Part shown: in pieces, positions 22,524 through 34,290 of the stretch
How the letters are laid out: each line of letters opens with the position of its first letter
How positions within the stretch are numbered: position 1 is the stretch's first letter
Assembly: GCA_944474755.1 (NCBI GenBank)
Contig: OX104112.1
Location: 89,355,756-89,419,755 of the forward strand
DNA length: 64,000 nucleotides
Source of the DNA: Limnoperna fortunei
Taxonomy: Eukaryota; Mollusca; Bivalvia; Mytilida; Modiolidae
Direction of reading: 5' to 3'
Translations under genes and position numbers: made by a program
Notes under the pieces: model-generated
What the model saw: the letters and a program-made list of their open reading frames with translations, nothing else
What the model was told of the DNA's origin: nothing
Database searches by the model: none

Positions 22524-24148
22524 ATTTAAGAAAGAACTATGTAACGTAATTTTATTTGGAAATGCGTTCAAGTTATACGTATTTCTCTGGAAAATATACG
22601 TTTTATCAACGCATAATATTTTTTTTTTAAATGTATTTTTATTCATAGTTTTTTATTAAACAAAATTACACTCGGAAATCGGTCAAATTACGTTATTATT
22701 GATAGAATCAAAATATATTCAATACATATGGTCCCTTGTGGCACCCCATCATTACTTTTATGACGCTTCGACGATCGAAGCCCATTCGGGATTTATACCA
22801 AAGTTTCTACAAAAACAAACTATATTTTTGTTGAACATCAAATTAATAAAAATAAGAAGACATGTTAAATAACAGCTAAAATATAAATCGTCTTCTGTTC
22901 AATAAATAACCCAATTGTATCCTTAAACTGGGAAGTGTCAAGGTAAAAGTTTGCGAAGCACCAAATTCAATATCGGTGGAAAACCGGAGCTTTTATAATT
23001 TGTTTCAATTCATGTGTAGATGTGGACGTTGATAAGTGAATTACAATAAGAAAACTAGTAATTGAAGGTAATGTCACTTTGATGCCATTAACATGGATAT
23101 CATTGGATTTTGGACGATGGAAATCAAAATGAATATCAACGGATTTTGAAAATGTCTTGACTGAAGAATGCATGATGATGCAATTGGTTCAGGTACATAT
23201 TTATTAACTGTTAGTGCACTTTAGATCACGTTTCTCGTTTATTGTTTTGTTTATTGACACAGTTTGATATAAGACGCAACAAAATCATAAAGGATTGTGA
23301 CCTGTGATTGACAGACCCCCCATTTTTCCGCGCTTTCTATCGCTGATATTTTGAGTAGTTTGTGTCTTAATTACTTCCCTTCTGTTATTTAAACAAATAT
23401 ATTACATATCATTTGATTTACGTAGTTTAAAACATGTTCGAGTTAGGCATTGTCGCATTTTTTTAGTTTTTCAATCGAAGCGGAACGAAGGCGGCCCTGA
23501 TGATTTGTTTTCCCAGGGGCTCCATACGGGATCAATATATGCTTTATGTATACGGCGTTAGACGTATACATAGCCTGATGTATACGGCTTGCTAACCAAT
23601 CATAATGCAAGGTTTTTATGTGAGCTATAATATAAATAGTTGTACATCTGGCATGCGGTTAACATTTTGAGGCCTTAATAGTCAAGGGGACAACAGTTGG
23701 TTTTATCAAACTATTCAGACCACTGTGTCCATTTATTACAAAAATAATGATTCACATTAGTATTTCATATTTCAATATATACATTTTATCCTAAATACCA
23801 TCAGCTATCCACTCTATGGAACTCATTCTTATTACTGTTAGGGCGTACTTCTTACAATAAATGGACTTTGATGATATAATTTATTAAAACATTTCACAAA
23901 AACTTTTGTTATGATGATTAGAAACATGTTTTGACTTCAGTCCGAATAAGTTTGTATAATGCCAGACTCTGTTGTAAATGGGGATGAAAAATACATTGAC
24001 ATTATTTGTAAAGCAAGAAATATATCTGTGCTTTTGATTCATGCCGTTTATATTTCAGCTTATTGCCTTATCATCAGTGCATCTAAACGCTAGAGCAGAA
24101 GTCCTTATTTTCATTAAAAGATCGTTGTTTAAATAATGTTGATTGCAG
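22524..24148. other. Non-coding DNA; weak LINE RT trace on minus strand
   Basis: No gene. On the minus strand, 23173-22970 reads FDFHRPKSNDIHVNGI followed by a hydrophobic SFLIV stretch and STHELKQIIK. This resembles the 'NG ... FLGV ... H' region of non-LTR reverse transcriptases, but it is too short to assign. A small inverted repeat ('tgtatacg...cgtataca') lies at about 23547-23570. GTGAGCTATAATATA at about 23621-23640 is the reverse complement of 16384-16405 beside the palindrome. Confidence 0.35.
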
Positions 24149-24259
24149 GTGCCAAAATTGATACAACCGAAGGATAGGAATTGTTAATAGCTGGAATCAT
24201 CACTTTAAGTGTAGGAGTGGTTGCTGTTATTGTTGGGCCAGTTGTTTTGTATAGAGGAT
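24149..24259 (+). pseudogene. Transmembrane exon of Ig-type receptor, right copy
   Basis: A 111-bp exon between 'gattgcag' and donor GTAAGT, phase 1 at both ends. It encodes a short juxtamembrane piece, then ELLIAGIITLSVGVVAVIVG and PVVLYRG, a convincing membrane span followed by a basic residue. An in-frame TAG at 24175-24177 lies just before the span, so the exon as written is broken. It aligns with 8788-8911 in the left inverted copy. Confidence 0.5.
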
Positions 24260-24362
24260 GTAAGTTTAAATTAATAAACGAATCATAGATAAGTGTTTTA
24301 TGCATAAAAGACTTTTAACATGTAGCACTGCAATCCATTCAGGCAGTTGTAAAATAAAAGAC

Positions 24363-24616
24363 AGGGCATCCAGGCCGAGTGGTTAAGGTAGTTCGTTTAC
24401 ACGTGGGCTGTCAACACTGAGATTGTGGGTTCGATTCTCAGTACTGGCAGAGTTTACTTGACTCCAATCTAAATTAACAAGGATTGCCAGTTTCCCTACC
24501 GGGGGTTTTCTCCGGGTACTCGGGCTTCCTCTCTCCAATAAAAACTAGAAGCCATGATAAAGCTGGAAAATTGTTGAAAGTGGCGTTAAACATCATTCAA
24601 ACAAACAAACAAACAT
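24363..24616 (+). repeat. Full-length tRNA-derived SINE (family A)
   Basis: The tRNA-like head has an A box in GGCCGAGTGGTTAAGGTAGT and a B box in GGTTCGATTCTC. A conserved body follows ('gattgccagtttccctacc', 'tctccgggtactcgggcttcc', 'gccatgataaagctg', 'agtggcgttaaacatcattc') and then a CAAA tail. The body resembles the central domain shared by several metazoan SINEs; the family name is not asserted. It interrupts the right inverted copy; the left copy has no insertion at the matching point (about 8705). Confidence 0.88.
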
Positions 24617-26356
24617 AGAAAAAACTTCGGCAAACATGGCAATAAGTATGCTTAATTAAAATATGAACTATATTTTACATTTATGTTAAGTTATGTTATT
24701 TATGTTAAGTTAAGATTCATACGTGATTTTATCACATTCAAATTGATTACACAGACTTAGTGTTACAATCTGCCAATAGTTTAAATCTTTTATTATTTGT
24801 AGGTTTATACAGAAAACACAATAAGTACTATTGTAGAATTTAACACAATCCTTCTGCTGACAGATTGACCTAACAATTTAGTATCCGTCGCGATACTGAA
24901 TATCATTTAAGTTCAGTAGACGTGAGAAAAGTTTCTTTGATGGAAAATAAAAATAAGTAATGTGATACCACCCAAAAAATCAAGGCCGTTTACTTATCTA
25001 ACATTGCAATTTTGGGATGTCATGTCAAATACTCTTTGACACCCTAAATGGTCCCAAACTAAACGTTGATCACTCAAAATTACTTTTTAGAACAGTTCTC
25101 TGAATTCACATCGAGATCCTATTGTGACTTCGTCAACGATTAGATTCCCTTAAAGATTCGATATGCTGCACGTGCAAGAGGTTTTTTCCCACTAATATCG
25201 CAATGTTGGTTTTGCGGACTCGCATTTTATTCTTCCGATAGATGTTTCCAACATGCGTAGTTTAATTTTCTAGTTGTTTAACCTGTAAATGAGTCATCGA
25301 TTTGTAATTGTTTGTGTTTATTTGAGATTGTGCTGCTTGTAAATTCAGGTGATAAAATATACAATAACCGATATAAAAAAATTTCTAAAAACGTAGAGTG
25401 TTAGATGTCTCGTTTACGCGTTTTTTACTTATACACTATCAAAGATGAAAATGTGGAATGGCCACGTTGTATTTTGTTATTCATTTTTAGGTTGTAAACA
25501 AATCAGTTTTAAAAATTTCGTCCAAATAATTTTTATATGTTTATTTAATTTATTTCCAAATTCTTTTTATATATGTTCATTAATGTATTCCGGTGCATTC
25601 TTGAACATCTTCCAGATATAAAATACACCGTATTTGACGTGCATGTATATAACTAAACACAGTTCACAAAACTAAAACCATGCGTCAGTGGTTCTCTAAT
25701 ATTTTATATTTTTGCAAGTATGAAGTATAATATCACATATATCACATTAATATAATGTAGTATTGATTTCGAAACATAAGATTATTGTATTCACAGTTGC
25801 ACATGTATATGTTTATCATATAAACATTTGCGTTATCCTGCGTTACACTCGGCTCCAGCCTCTTTCCACATGGTATGCTTTATATCTGTGAGATTATTAG
25901 ATATCGGTTAAAAAACTTAAATCACACGAATCACAAAAACGCACATATTTATTTTACTTTTCGTACGAGTTTCATTATGAAAAGTTAAAGATATTTTTAA
26001 GTCCATCAGATCAGATCATAAGGCGTATTGTCGGCGATTTTGTATAAGAAGGTACAAAAAAAATAAACCAGAAAAATAAAAAACCTATTGTTAGAAGCAC
26101 TACAAAATAATATTTGCAGCATGACTCATTGTGTCAAGTTTGGCTGAACCTAATAAAATTAAGTGTATTTAGCGACTTCAAGAGAGATCTAACAGCCGCA
26201 TGTTGAATTGTTATAAGTGTGGTTTTTATATGAATATATTTATGTTTACGAAATCGGTCTGATCTAGTAATATATTTAAGGAACGATATATACTTAATTC
26301 ATTTTGCAATTGTTAAATCAATTGTTATCATGACAAAAATTCTCTTTCATAAACAG

Positions 26357-26439
26357 GGCAGAAAATTATATCGATTTAAAAACAAGTAACCACTCGATAA
26401 CAGAACCATGTTCCACATTAAACCAGTCAGAATATATTG
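26357..26439 (+). CDS. Cytoplasmic-tail exon of Ig-type receptor
   Basis: An 83-bp open exon between 'ttcataaacag' and donor GTATGT. It encodes AENYIDLKTSNHSITEPCS and then TLNQSEYI, and its last base joins the next exon (27064) to give SEYIEIQDGR and a stop. The tail holds two YxxI/L tyrosine motifs; SEYIEI fits the ITIM pattern (S/I/V/L-x-Y-x-x-I/V/L). The incoming phase does not match the membrane exon at 24149-24259, so at least one further exon would be needed between them. The left inverted copy has lost this exon. Confidence 0.45.
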
Positions 26440-26529
26440 GTATGTATAATTTAAGAAATAATTCATTCGGTAATAAATATGTGTACTTATTTTACCACTG
26501 GTTCGACATTTATGTCAAATATTTTACAC

Positions 26530-26900
26530 CCAGTGTTAGTGTGAATTCCTGCTTTCTCTCTCGTTAGGGGTTGTCAGGTCATAATACTGAAAGCTTTCCC
26601 GCGGACCGTAGTGGGTAACGTGTTTGAAGAGCCACGCTCTTACACGATAAAGACCCCTTTTGTAGATTTCGAAAAAGAATAAGCCCATCGTAGCCGCTAC
26701 TAAAGGCTAAATTCACCGCCTCACCAAAAACTCGATACTTTTCTAGTGCCAGTCTAAATTGTGCTCATGGTGTCCCATCCCATCTCTTTTTTCGTTTAAT
26801 ATTTCTTTTGTAATTTGTTCTCTACCTGAATATAGCTGTAATAATGATCGATGAACTTAAAGCAATCATCCAAACAATCAATCAATCAATCTTTTTAGAA
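26530..26900 (-). repeat. Short interspersed repeat, family B, copy 2
   Basis: On the minus strand it runs from a GATT tail region through 'acagctatattcagg', 'atttagcctttagtagcggc', 'tctttatcgtgta' and 'acacgttacccacta', in the same order as 53575-53945. It sits in the right inverted copy only. Confidence 0.75.
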
Positions 26901-27063
26901 AACGTTACGCAATGATGTAGCTGAAAAATTCCTGAACCTGGTTAACCCTTCTTCACCAAACACAAACACACATTTGTATACACATATAAAAGTCTATGTA
27001 CACTCTATTTATCGCTAATTATTCTTTAATCTACTCTTAAAATATTTCTTTTTTGTTATACAG

Positions 27064-27083
27064 AAATACAAGATGGTAGATAG
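27064..27083 (+). CDS. Terminal coding exon of Ig-type receptor, right copy
   Basis: Follows a T-rich tract and CAG. It reads in phase 1 as E-I-Q-D-G-R then TAG (27081-27083), and is conserved in the left copy at 5495-5514. It forms the C-terminus after the tail exon at 26357. Confidence 0.5.
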
Positions 27084-27213
27084 GAAGGAGTGAAAACAAC
27101 AAGGTATTTATATGACACTGATTTACGAATTCCAACTTAATGTACGAGATCATATACTTTAAAAGATGTACCAAAGAAGTCTAGCTTGTTATTTACATAA
27201 ACTCAAACAAATG

Positions 27214-27330
27214 CATACATACATACATACATACATACATACATACATACATACATACATCCATCCATCCATCCATCCATCCATACATACATACATACAT
27301 ACATACATACATACATACATACATACATAC
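27214..27330 (+). repeat. (ACAT)n/(CATC)n compound microsatellite
   Basis: About 117 bp of ATAC repeats with a central CATC block. The homologous site in the left inverted copy has only a few TGTA units, so this is a copy-specific expansion. Confidence 0.95.
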
Positions 27331-28400
27331 AGCCGATTAGGCTGTAGCGCTGCTGGTCTGTTTTTGTATAATTTGGACTACTTTTCTTACTCATTATAAT
27401 AAATTGTGCAACTGAAAATATTAAACAATCTTAGGATACCTTTTTTGTTGTACTAAAGTTCGGATATAAATTCATACGTCTCCTAAATTGCGACATCTTC
27501 GGTGATACGACTTAGGACAAAGATTTGTCCTAAGATGGACATGTCTTAATCATAGGATATCTTCGAAAACATGGCACCTGGTTGCATATTTACAGTAGAA
27601 GCTCAACTTAGTAAACAATCTGAACCGAATGGGTGAATCAAGGTAGATAACAAGCCATTTTTTACTATCGTGTCCTGACTTAGAAAGAACACCATTTAGT
27701 CTTCAGGTGCAAACACTCTTTCACTTCATTAACATTTTTTAAAACAAATTATTATGTAGCAAGAATTTCTCACTTATTTATTTATTTATTTTTTATTTAT
27801 TTATTTCGAATCCTTGTCACCATGTTATTTATAAATAAATGTATTTAACTACAAATAAAATACTTAGATAATATTTTTCAGGTAGGGTTGAGGAGGTAAA
27901 ATTGTCTACCCTGAAATTTCGAAAATATTTTAATTCTAATGTTTTTCTATTTTCAATGTGTAGATTGTAAAATCTTATATAATCCAGGTATTAAAGCACT
28001 GTTTTTACTTTCATTATTGAATTGATGTTATAACCTACTATGCCAGATAGATAACTGTTGTTATTATATCAACCAACAGTAATATGACAATCAAAGAAGC
28101 AACCTTAAAAATAAACAAGCCGAGTATACAATATACAATATATCTGAAACTGAATTAGCAAAGCATTAAAAGTTTTAGTTAAATCACTTTTTTCTCTTTA
28201 GATAGACTAAAACTTATGTACTATTGTACTGACTAAATAATATGTTTATTGTAACTGATTTTATAGGACGACAGTTTTACTGCGCAAAAACTAAGAATGC
28301 CATAATAAATTTTAAAAATGTGAACAGATAAACGAAAAGTTTATCCTGTTTTGGAATTATACTTTTCTATTCTCTGGAAATCATGTAAATAATTTCTTAC

Positions 28401-28595
28401 CAACTGTAATACACTTTGAGCGCCGTATGTCTCCAATTATCTCTGTTATAGATAACGCTAATAATATGACGCCATATACCAGAAGGTATGTACCCAGATC
28501 TTGAAGTAAGACATCTATATGCATTTCTCTCAAGGGGTCGACTTTGTTGACGTTTGGTAGATTTTCAATCTGTACAGTATCATATACGTTTATGT
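28401..28595 (-). CDS. Isolated membrane-spanning exon, unidentified gene
   Basis: On the minus strand the exon starts after 'atttaaaatgtttacag' and ends before donor GTAAG; it is 195 bp and phase 1 at both ends. It reads DINVYDTVQIENLPNVNKVD, then a short helix and DLGTYLLVYGVILLALSITE followed by a basic DIRRSK. That is a single predicted membrane span flanked by charged residues. I do not recognise the family and see no partner exon nearby. The extended open frame beyond the splice sites (28381-28668) is not needed. Confidence 0.4.
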
Positions 28596-29994
28596 CTGTA
28601 AACATTTTAAATATAATCGAAAAAACCCAAATATTCAACATGCATTTTCCATATTGGGGTACTTGCAATTACGATTTATGTGTGAAAATCCTCTCAATTT
28701 AAATCTCCCAAAACAGCTGATTGTGTAAATGAAATGTTTATTTTTAAAAGATTCTTTTACAAAAAGGTCGATTTCCCAGGCTCTAATAAATGTTCCCCCA
28801 AATATAGAAGATTTTCAATCAATAATGTTTATATTTTAAAATTTGTTCTTTCTACGACCCCCACATCCAATCAGATGCATCCGTGTATTTTCTTCTGAAA
28901 ATTTCCCGGTGTAATGTAAACTAATAATAGTAGTTTAATAGCAGTTTTGTAACCAGTTGTGATACGAAATGTATGCAACTGTCCAGACGTGCTTCATGTA
29001 GTTGTACTACACTTAAATGTATGTAATAAGTTTTTCTAAAATTAAGTTTAAATAGGAAGAAAACAACTGACTGTTTAAAACAATTTTTCAACGACAAATA
29101 TATAGTCCCGAACGTCACTGATTAAGACGACACATTCCAGTAATGAAATGCATGAGGCATTCCATTAATTATGACCACAAAAATTAGTTTTTTTTGTATT
29201 ATCTTTGTAGATGATAGTGTAAGGTTTTGTATCACTCATTTTGTATAAATCACTAATTTTACAGATTCTGACAAAATACATACTTAATTTGAGAGAAACT
29301 TTTTTTCGGCATAAATCATGTATTGCCAGCAGTTAAAATGACAGTTTTGTGACAAAAAGACCAAGAGATTGTTCACAAATTCTAGTTAAATCCACACGCC
29401 TGTAATCATGTCATGAATCTGCTTTTTTCTGTGTCAAATATCGACAAACCTACATTCATAGCTGAAATCCCAGTATGAAGCTCATTCAACCTACTACACA
29501 AGTAACTCCCTTCAGCTTTGATTATACCTGTAATAATTTTTTTTGTCAAAACACCTCCACCAAAACAAGCTGACTTTTACTATAGCTCTTCAAATTACTG
29601 TGCAAAAATTAAGAATGTCATAATACATTTAATTAAGGGCAATAACTCCTACAAATTCCATCTGAAAAATTAAATAATTTGCAAAACTTGTACTTTAGGT
29701 AAATTAAGTAATTTAAAGATTTACTCTAGGTGTTGTAGACTGATTTATAACACAAAATCTAATTATATATAAGAAGACTCCTAAGATATAACATTGCAAC
29801 TGCCTACACTTGTCGGTAAATAAAAAGCCGTTCAAAGAAAACCACCCCTAGGTGTAACAAAAGAGAATAATAATAAACTCGTCAACCTGTCATATATATA
29901 TATACCTATGCACACCTGTTGTCAATAAATGGCTCATAACCAGCTAACGTTTCCTCTTGAGAGGACATGCGGACATGGTTTTATTTGGATGTGA

Positions 29995-32900
29995 ATGTCA
30001 GCGACATTAAAAATGATAACGCCTCGGAGGGCACTAAGAAACGTACAGTCTGAGTACAGTACAGATAAAGATGATAATGATTTATCGACTGAGTCACGTT
30101 ATAGACCTTCACGCAGTTTGCGTCACGCCAGTAATTCTACTGCTGGAAGTAATTCTACTTCCCTAAGTAAAATTGCACATGGTAAACAAGGTCAAATAGA
30201 TGATAGATAAGTTAAAAGAGAAAATGTGACGAATCTTCATCGTGTGAATCGTCTTCAGAGTCTTTTGACTGACAGTTCCCTGGAATCAAGCGATGATTCA
30301 GAACTAGAAGCGTGCTTGAATACATCCAATTTACTGGCTAAAGGTTTAAAAGTTTCAAGTAAAATTACAAAATGTATAGAAAAGTACTAAAAGCAAGGCA
30401 TAAATAAAAAGTGTAGACTTCAAGTCACACAAAAAAACAGATAGATTTATAAACTTTGCAGACGTAAATTAGGTACACGCTTATCCATGCAGAAAGGGCA
30501 ATTATTAACACTTAAAATAGAATTCTAGATGCATCTGGTCCGCTCAGTATTTTGTGGAGTGAAGCTGAGAAGTTGAAGCAAAGTGGTCATGTTTAAAATC
30601 CTTATGATGTTTTTAATATAGTTCAAAAGGGATATAGTAATTGGTAATGCACACTACGTTTACATGTCTGTTAGGCGTAAGGGTTTGTTGTCTAGAATAC
30701 CACCAGATTGCATTGATTAAATGGATGATTCCAAAGGCAGAATAGACTTAATTAAAACAAATAGTGAAATGTTTGGTAGAATTTATAAAGAAGCTAACTG
30801 AAGGTTCTAATGACAATAAAAACTTATTTAGTATGCTTACCTTTAGGTTAAGCATGTCAAAAAGAAAATTCCGATATAGACCATCTAAGTCTTCTTTCAG
30901 CATCTTTTATCTTCAGTAGTAACCATCTATCAACCAGCATTCCGGGGGCGTCAGCCAGTGAGGCAGAGCTGAAAGTTATAGGAAGGACAGGGACGAAGAG
31001 GAGGAAAGAATTAAATCAGGTAATAGACATAGAATTTCCTTTCCCACTTCCTACAAAATCCAATGTAGATCTTCTCATAGCAGGAAGAATCCGTCATTTT
31101 TTTAAAAATTGTTTAACATCAGACCCATGGATATTGGAAGTTGTAAATGGGTTAAAGTTAGATTTTGCAGAAATACCACCAAAACAAATAAATCCCATAC
31201 AATGGAATTCGACAAAGAAAAGTCAGTTCTCATAAATCTAGAAATTAAAAAAAATGATTTCAAAAAGTGCAATAAAAGCATTTCTAAAAAAAAGAACATT
31301 TTCTAAATCATGTGTTCTTAGTATAGAAAAAAAGAGGGAGGTACAATAATAGGAATTCGTCTAGTAATTTACTTAGACGACATTCTGATAATGAATCAAA
31401 ACAAGGAAAATTGTCAATTAGACGGACAGAATTTAAAGCAATTTTTGGCGAGCCTTGGGATTTGGGAAAAACAAATCAGTTCTAATTCCATCTCAAGTGA
31501 TGGAGATTTGTAGTACAAAATCAGTCCTAAAGCATTAACTATTTTTGCCTCAAAACAAAGTATAAACATACGAAAACTCTGCACAGAAGTAAGAGAGTCA
31601 AACACTGTCCTAGTGAGAAAGTTATCACAACTAATTGGTAAAATGACTGCATCAGTTCAAGCAGGGCTACCGGCTTCTCTTCATATTCGATTTTTACAAG
31701 TAGCTAAAAACTAACACTGTCAGACTAACAATTACAATACCAATCTTTTTCTAAACCAAAATGATGCGACCGAACTGAACTAGTGGATAGATCATTTAGA
31801 CAAATGGAATGGCAAGAGCTTAGTTTCAGTCCCACCAACTATAATAATTCAGTCAGACGCAAGCTTAATGGGATGGGGAGCTTAAAATCAAGAAGTTCGG
31901 ATAAGGCCCAATGGTTGAACTAAGAGAAACAATTCCATATAAATACTTTGGAACTTCTGCCAGTAACTAATGCTGTCTTTTCTTAAAGATCAATCAATTG
32001 TGATAGTTTTAATTCAAACAGACAATAAAACTACTAAAGCCCACATAAACCAAATGTGGGAACGAAGTCACAACAATGCAATCAATTAGCCCTCCATCTA
32101 TGGGATTGGTACTTAGACAAGAGGGTTAATGTTGAAGGCGGATTTTCTGCCAGAGAAAATGAATCAAAAAGCAGACTGGGAATTTTCTTCACCGTCTGGA
32201 TTTCCAGCAGTTGGAAATTGAACCCACAGATTTTTCAAGCTCTTTTGTCCAAAACAATGAATTGCAAAATAGATCTTTTTTATATGATATGATTTGGCTT
32301 CCGGATCGAGGGGCGAGGGCCTCTGATGCACTAATACATCTTTGGGTAGAACTGAAAGCTTATGCTTTTGTCTGTTTTGTCTTATTTCTTAGTGTCTTAC
32401 CAAAATTTGGGCAGAAAATGCAATAGTTTTAATACTGACCCCTGCTTGGACATCTCAGCCATGGTACACAGCTCTACTGGATATGTCCATTCAGTATCCA
32501 ATCGTACTTTCCCTGAGTCCACAGCTTCTGTGTTAGTAAAACGTTTGATGAGAGGTATTTTACGCAAAAAGCCTCCAATCCCAAGATATAAGGAAACCTG
32601 GGATTTATACTTGGTTTTGAAGTATCTAAATTCTTTAGGAAATATTTAAGATCTTGATCTTAAAGTTTTGTCAAGAAAAGGATATCTGAGATTGTTTGAT
32701 TAGACGTCAGATTTATGCATACAAGGGATGATGAAGTTGTTTATCAATTACCAGGCCTGTCCAAATGTCAAAATGATTGTACTATAAATGTAGTCTATTG
32801 TAAATTTCCAGATAATCCAAAGTTATGTGTAGTTCAATGTTTATTAAGTAATCTTTCCCTCACACAAACTTTCAGAGACCAAGATAAAGCAATACCAAAC

Positions 32901-33120
32901 CCTTTACTTCGAACTCTTAAGCTAAAATATTGGGCGTTTATATTGAAAAAGTATTGATGGCTGATTGGTCAAGTATTTTCACATTTAAATTTTTGTATCA
33001 CAGACCATATACGAAGTGTAACCAGTATAGTTCCACAGTATTATCAATTGGAATGTATATTAAAGAATGCTTTAAAGATGCAATATTATATCTTATGAGT
33101 TTTCTTTTATATAATTAAAG
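29995..33120 (+). mobile_element. DIRS-type (PAT/DIRS-like) retrotransposon relic
   Basis: Degenerate frames in order: a Gag-like N-terminal piece (29995-30390); an RT N-terminal region around 31060-31200 (AGRIRHFFKNCLTSDPWILE); the RT catalytic box VIYLDDILIM at about 31365; RNase H pieces (IIIQSDASLMGWGA at about 31845; a DNKTTKAHIN segment at about 32020); and tyrosine recombinase parts at 32515-32650 (KRLMRGILRKKPP), 32710-32900 (DNPKLCVVQCLLS) and about 32945-33010 (DWSSIFTFKFLYHRP, which would contain the nucleophile Tyr). Many stops, frameshifts and deletions, including the middle of RT and the HxxR box. Family-typical 3' untranslated sequence may extend to about 33550. Confidence 0.75.
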
Positions 33121-33809
33121 ATTTTATTAGGACGCGAAGTGTCCGTTATGAAATATATATTATATTTAAAAAATGATTAAGAGATAACATCGCAAATTTC
33201 CCTCCGCATCCCTCCCATTTGCAATAACTAATGCATATTTTAATGTTTTTCCGAAAATGGATCGTCGGAGTAGTTTGTAGACTTGTAGATGTGGATACAT
33301 GTATTTGCTTGCATGCTTGACTACGCGCGATGGCATATAAGAATGGACTTTTATTAACTTTAATTGGGGACTTCGTGTATGAACTACTGTTGATAATGGA
33401 CTAAGTTTTTGGTGATGATGAAAAATGTTTATAGTCTCATTAAAATGGACTTAAATGTATAGATTGTTTGCATTATATTTGTAATTGTTATAATATAAAT
33501 TGTACTTTTTTTGTTATAGTTTGTATGTGCTCGCCAATAAAAGAAGGTTTACAGCTGTACATAGGTACATATATATGACAGGTAGACGAGTTTTTAATTT
33601 TTCTCTTTTGTTTCGCCTAGGGGTGTTTTTCTTTGAAGGGCTATATATTTATCGACAAATGAAGGCATTTACAATGTTGCGTCTTATTCATTTTCTTAAT
33701 ATAATCTATATTGCATATCGGAGTCTTTGCATTCTAATAAAATATTTAATTTTTGTTTTGTGTCCAAATTTGTCATTTAAGAATAATAATTCATACTAGG
33801 TGTCATCTG

Positions 33810-34290
33810 ACGATTTCAGACCAATTAAAAGTTGTATTGCTTATAAGTTTTGCATTTAACAGTTTAACTATAGCTGTTATAGTTGTTAAGTTACAAGACA
33901 AAAATGAAAAAGTTCATAAATATCGAAATTAAAGGGCAATAACTCCTATAAAGGTTCATCTGAAAATTTTAGACAGTTGTAGGATGTATTGCTGATTTTT
34001 TTTTGTACAGTTTCATTTCAGCTGTTATAGTTCTTAGGTTACAGATCAAACACGAAAATTTTCATTTTAAAATTGCTATGTAAGGGCACTAACTCCTATA
34101 AAGAATGGTCCAAAGCATGGGACCGACAAAGTGTTCTTTTAGGAATTGTCTTGCTGAACAGCTTAGCATTTTTACAATTTCAATTTAGCGCTTTTAGTGT
34201 TCTAGTTATATTGTAAAAAAATGAAAATTTTGTCAAAAATCGTCGTTAAAGGGCAGTTACTACTACAGGAAGCCATTGCACAGAACTATT
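33810..34290. repeat. Degenerate tandem repeat, 'agggcaataactcctataaa' units
   Basis: About three units of 130-170 bp share 'gttacaa/gat...aaatgaaaa', 'gggcaataactcctataaa' and 'tttcatttcagctgttatagtt'. A lone related unit lies near 29630-29720. Non-coding. Confidence 0.6.

Larger units (their letters stand above)
24150..27230 (-). repeat. Large inverted duplication, right copy
   Basis: The reverse complement of 5330-8875. Its own insertions are the SINE at 24363-24616, a family B repeat at 26530-26900 and the expanded tetranucleotide tract. It lacks the MITE found at 7430. Homology stops near 24150, at the acceptor side of the membrane exon, and near 27230. Confidence 0.85.

Noticed and set aside
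24369..24445. A tRNA gene
   Set aside because: The A and B boxes belong to the head of a SINE; the acceptor stem is incomplete and a conserved SINE body follows.
27166..27399. Frames of 63-77 codons with repeated HTYI or CMYV
   Set aside because: Translation of the tetranucleotide microsatellite.
33500..33799. 99-codon frame after the DIRS relic
   Set aside because: Hydrophobic, low-complexity translation of AT-rich DNA with no splice sites or recognisable motif; probably retroelement tail and intergenic sequence.
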